IMG/VR virus record: IMGVR_UViG_3300020171_000053
Location: 1-45,638 of that record
Origin: a virus
Direction: 5' to 3' (one strand)
Length of the DNA: 45,638 nt
Shown here: positions 45,630-45,638 of the stretch, one piece after another
Layout of the letters: each line of letters starts with the position of its first letter
How positions within the stretch are numbered: position 1 is the first letter of the stretch
Notes under the pieces: generated by a model
The model's database searches: none
What the model saw: only the letters and a program-made list of their open reading frames with translations
Told to the model about the DNA's origin: nothing
Position numbers and translations under genes: made by a program

Positions 45630-45638
45630 AGGGACATA
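45512..45638. repeat. 127-bp terminal direct repeat (right copy)
   Basis: Identical to bases 1-127. Joining the ends on this overlap gives a 45,511-bp circle in which the 61-aa gene is directly followed by the HNH gene, with no break in the operon. Confidence 0.95.

Noticed and set aside
1-45638. CRISPR array
   Set aside because: No regularly spaced direct repeats were seen; the repeated 15-mers at 30.9-31.4 kb are gene junctions at irregular spacing.
1-45638. Lysogeny module (integrase, CI-like repressor)
   Set aside because: No tyrosine or serine recombinase motif was recognised; the HTH and RHH proteins are small and of excisionase or RHH type.

Overview
The window is a complete tailed-phage genome recovered as one circular contig. 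Its first and last 127 bases are identical, so the unique circle is 45,511 bp. Nearly all genes lie on the + strand in tightly packed operons with strong AGGAGG-type ribosome binding sites, many ATGA or TGATG overlaps, and several GTG and TTG starts. A phage is shown by the small and large terminase, portal, scaffold, major capsid protein, gp4/gp10-like tail-completion proteins, very large internal (ejection) proteins, a beta-helix tailspike and a lysis cassette. No sheath, tape measure or baseplate genes are seen, so a short-tailed (podovirus-like) particle is likely. No integrase or classical repressor is seen, so a lytic life style is likely. The nested spanin-like pair suggests a Gram-negative host. 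The host itself cannot be named from this sequence.

Layout on the + strand: (a) 0.1-2.9 kb: an HNH endonuclease gene, then three sugar genes (a PseA/WbpG-like amidotransferase, a pseudaminic-acid-associated methylase, and an SpsF-like cytidylyltransferase). (b) 2.9-22.4 kb: the virion module, in the order portal, scaffold, capsid, three tandem paralogous small structural proteins, head-tail connectors, three internal virion proteins, tailspike and a second tail protein. (c) 22.4-25.2 kb: lysis and accessory genes (small membrane proteins, an L,D-transpeptidase-like protein, a metallophosphoesterase, a holin candidate, and two overlapping spanin-like genes sharing one ribosome binding site). 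(d) 25.2-25.7 kb: about 490 bp of noncoding DNA with a terminator-like hairpin, tandem DnaA-box-like sites, a near-perfect 22-bp palindrome and a sigma70-like promoter. (e) 25.7-34.6 kb: the early/replication operon (excisionase-like HTH, HNH-HTH fusion, ERF annealing protein, DUF4373-type replication protein, YopX, NinG, a set of zinc-ribbon miniproteins, and a 672-aa coiled-coil protein). (f) 34.64-35.05 kb: a dense structured noncoding segment holding a 200-nt tRNA-Leu-like RNA. (g) 35.0-41.2 kb: an RHH regulator and the main sugar locus. (h) 41.2-42.6 kb: a minus-strand operon of small genes, divergent from (i) the terminase operon, 42.9-45.6 kb.

The most interesting system is a phage-encoded nonulosonic-acid (pseudaminic/legionaminic/sialic-like) pathway. 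It includes a PseB-like dehydratase, PseC-like aminotransferase, PseH-like acetyltransferase, a compact NeuB/PseI-like synthase, an SpsF/PseF-like cytidylyltransferase, a PseA-like amidotransferase, an associated methylase and a Maf-like (DUF115) transferase. On the circle the two blocks lie on either side of the minus-strand operon and the terminase genes. Only the UDP-sugar hydrolase step (PseG/NeuC) is not seen. The likely roles, all inferred, are remodelling of host surface or flagellar glycans (for example against superinfection) or glycosylation of virion proteins. Other points of note are the tRNA/tmRNA-like RNA with an expanded middle, the nested spanin pair, an HEMGH-bearing membrane protein at the end of the sugar operon, two sugar enzymes whose C-terminal tails are overprinted on the next gene, and repeated translational-coupling cassettes.
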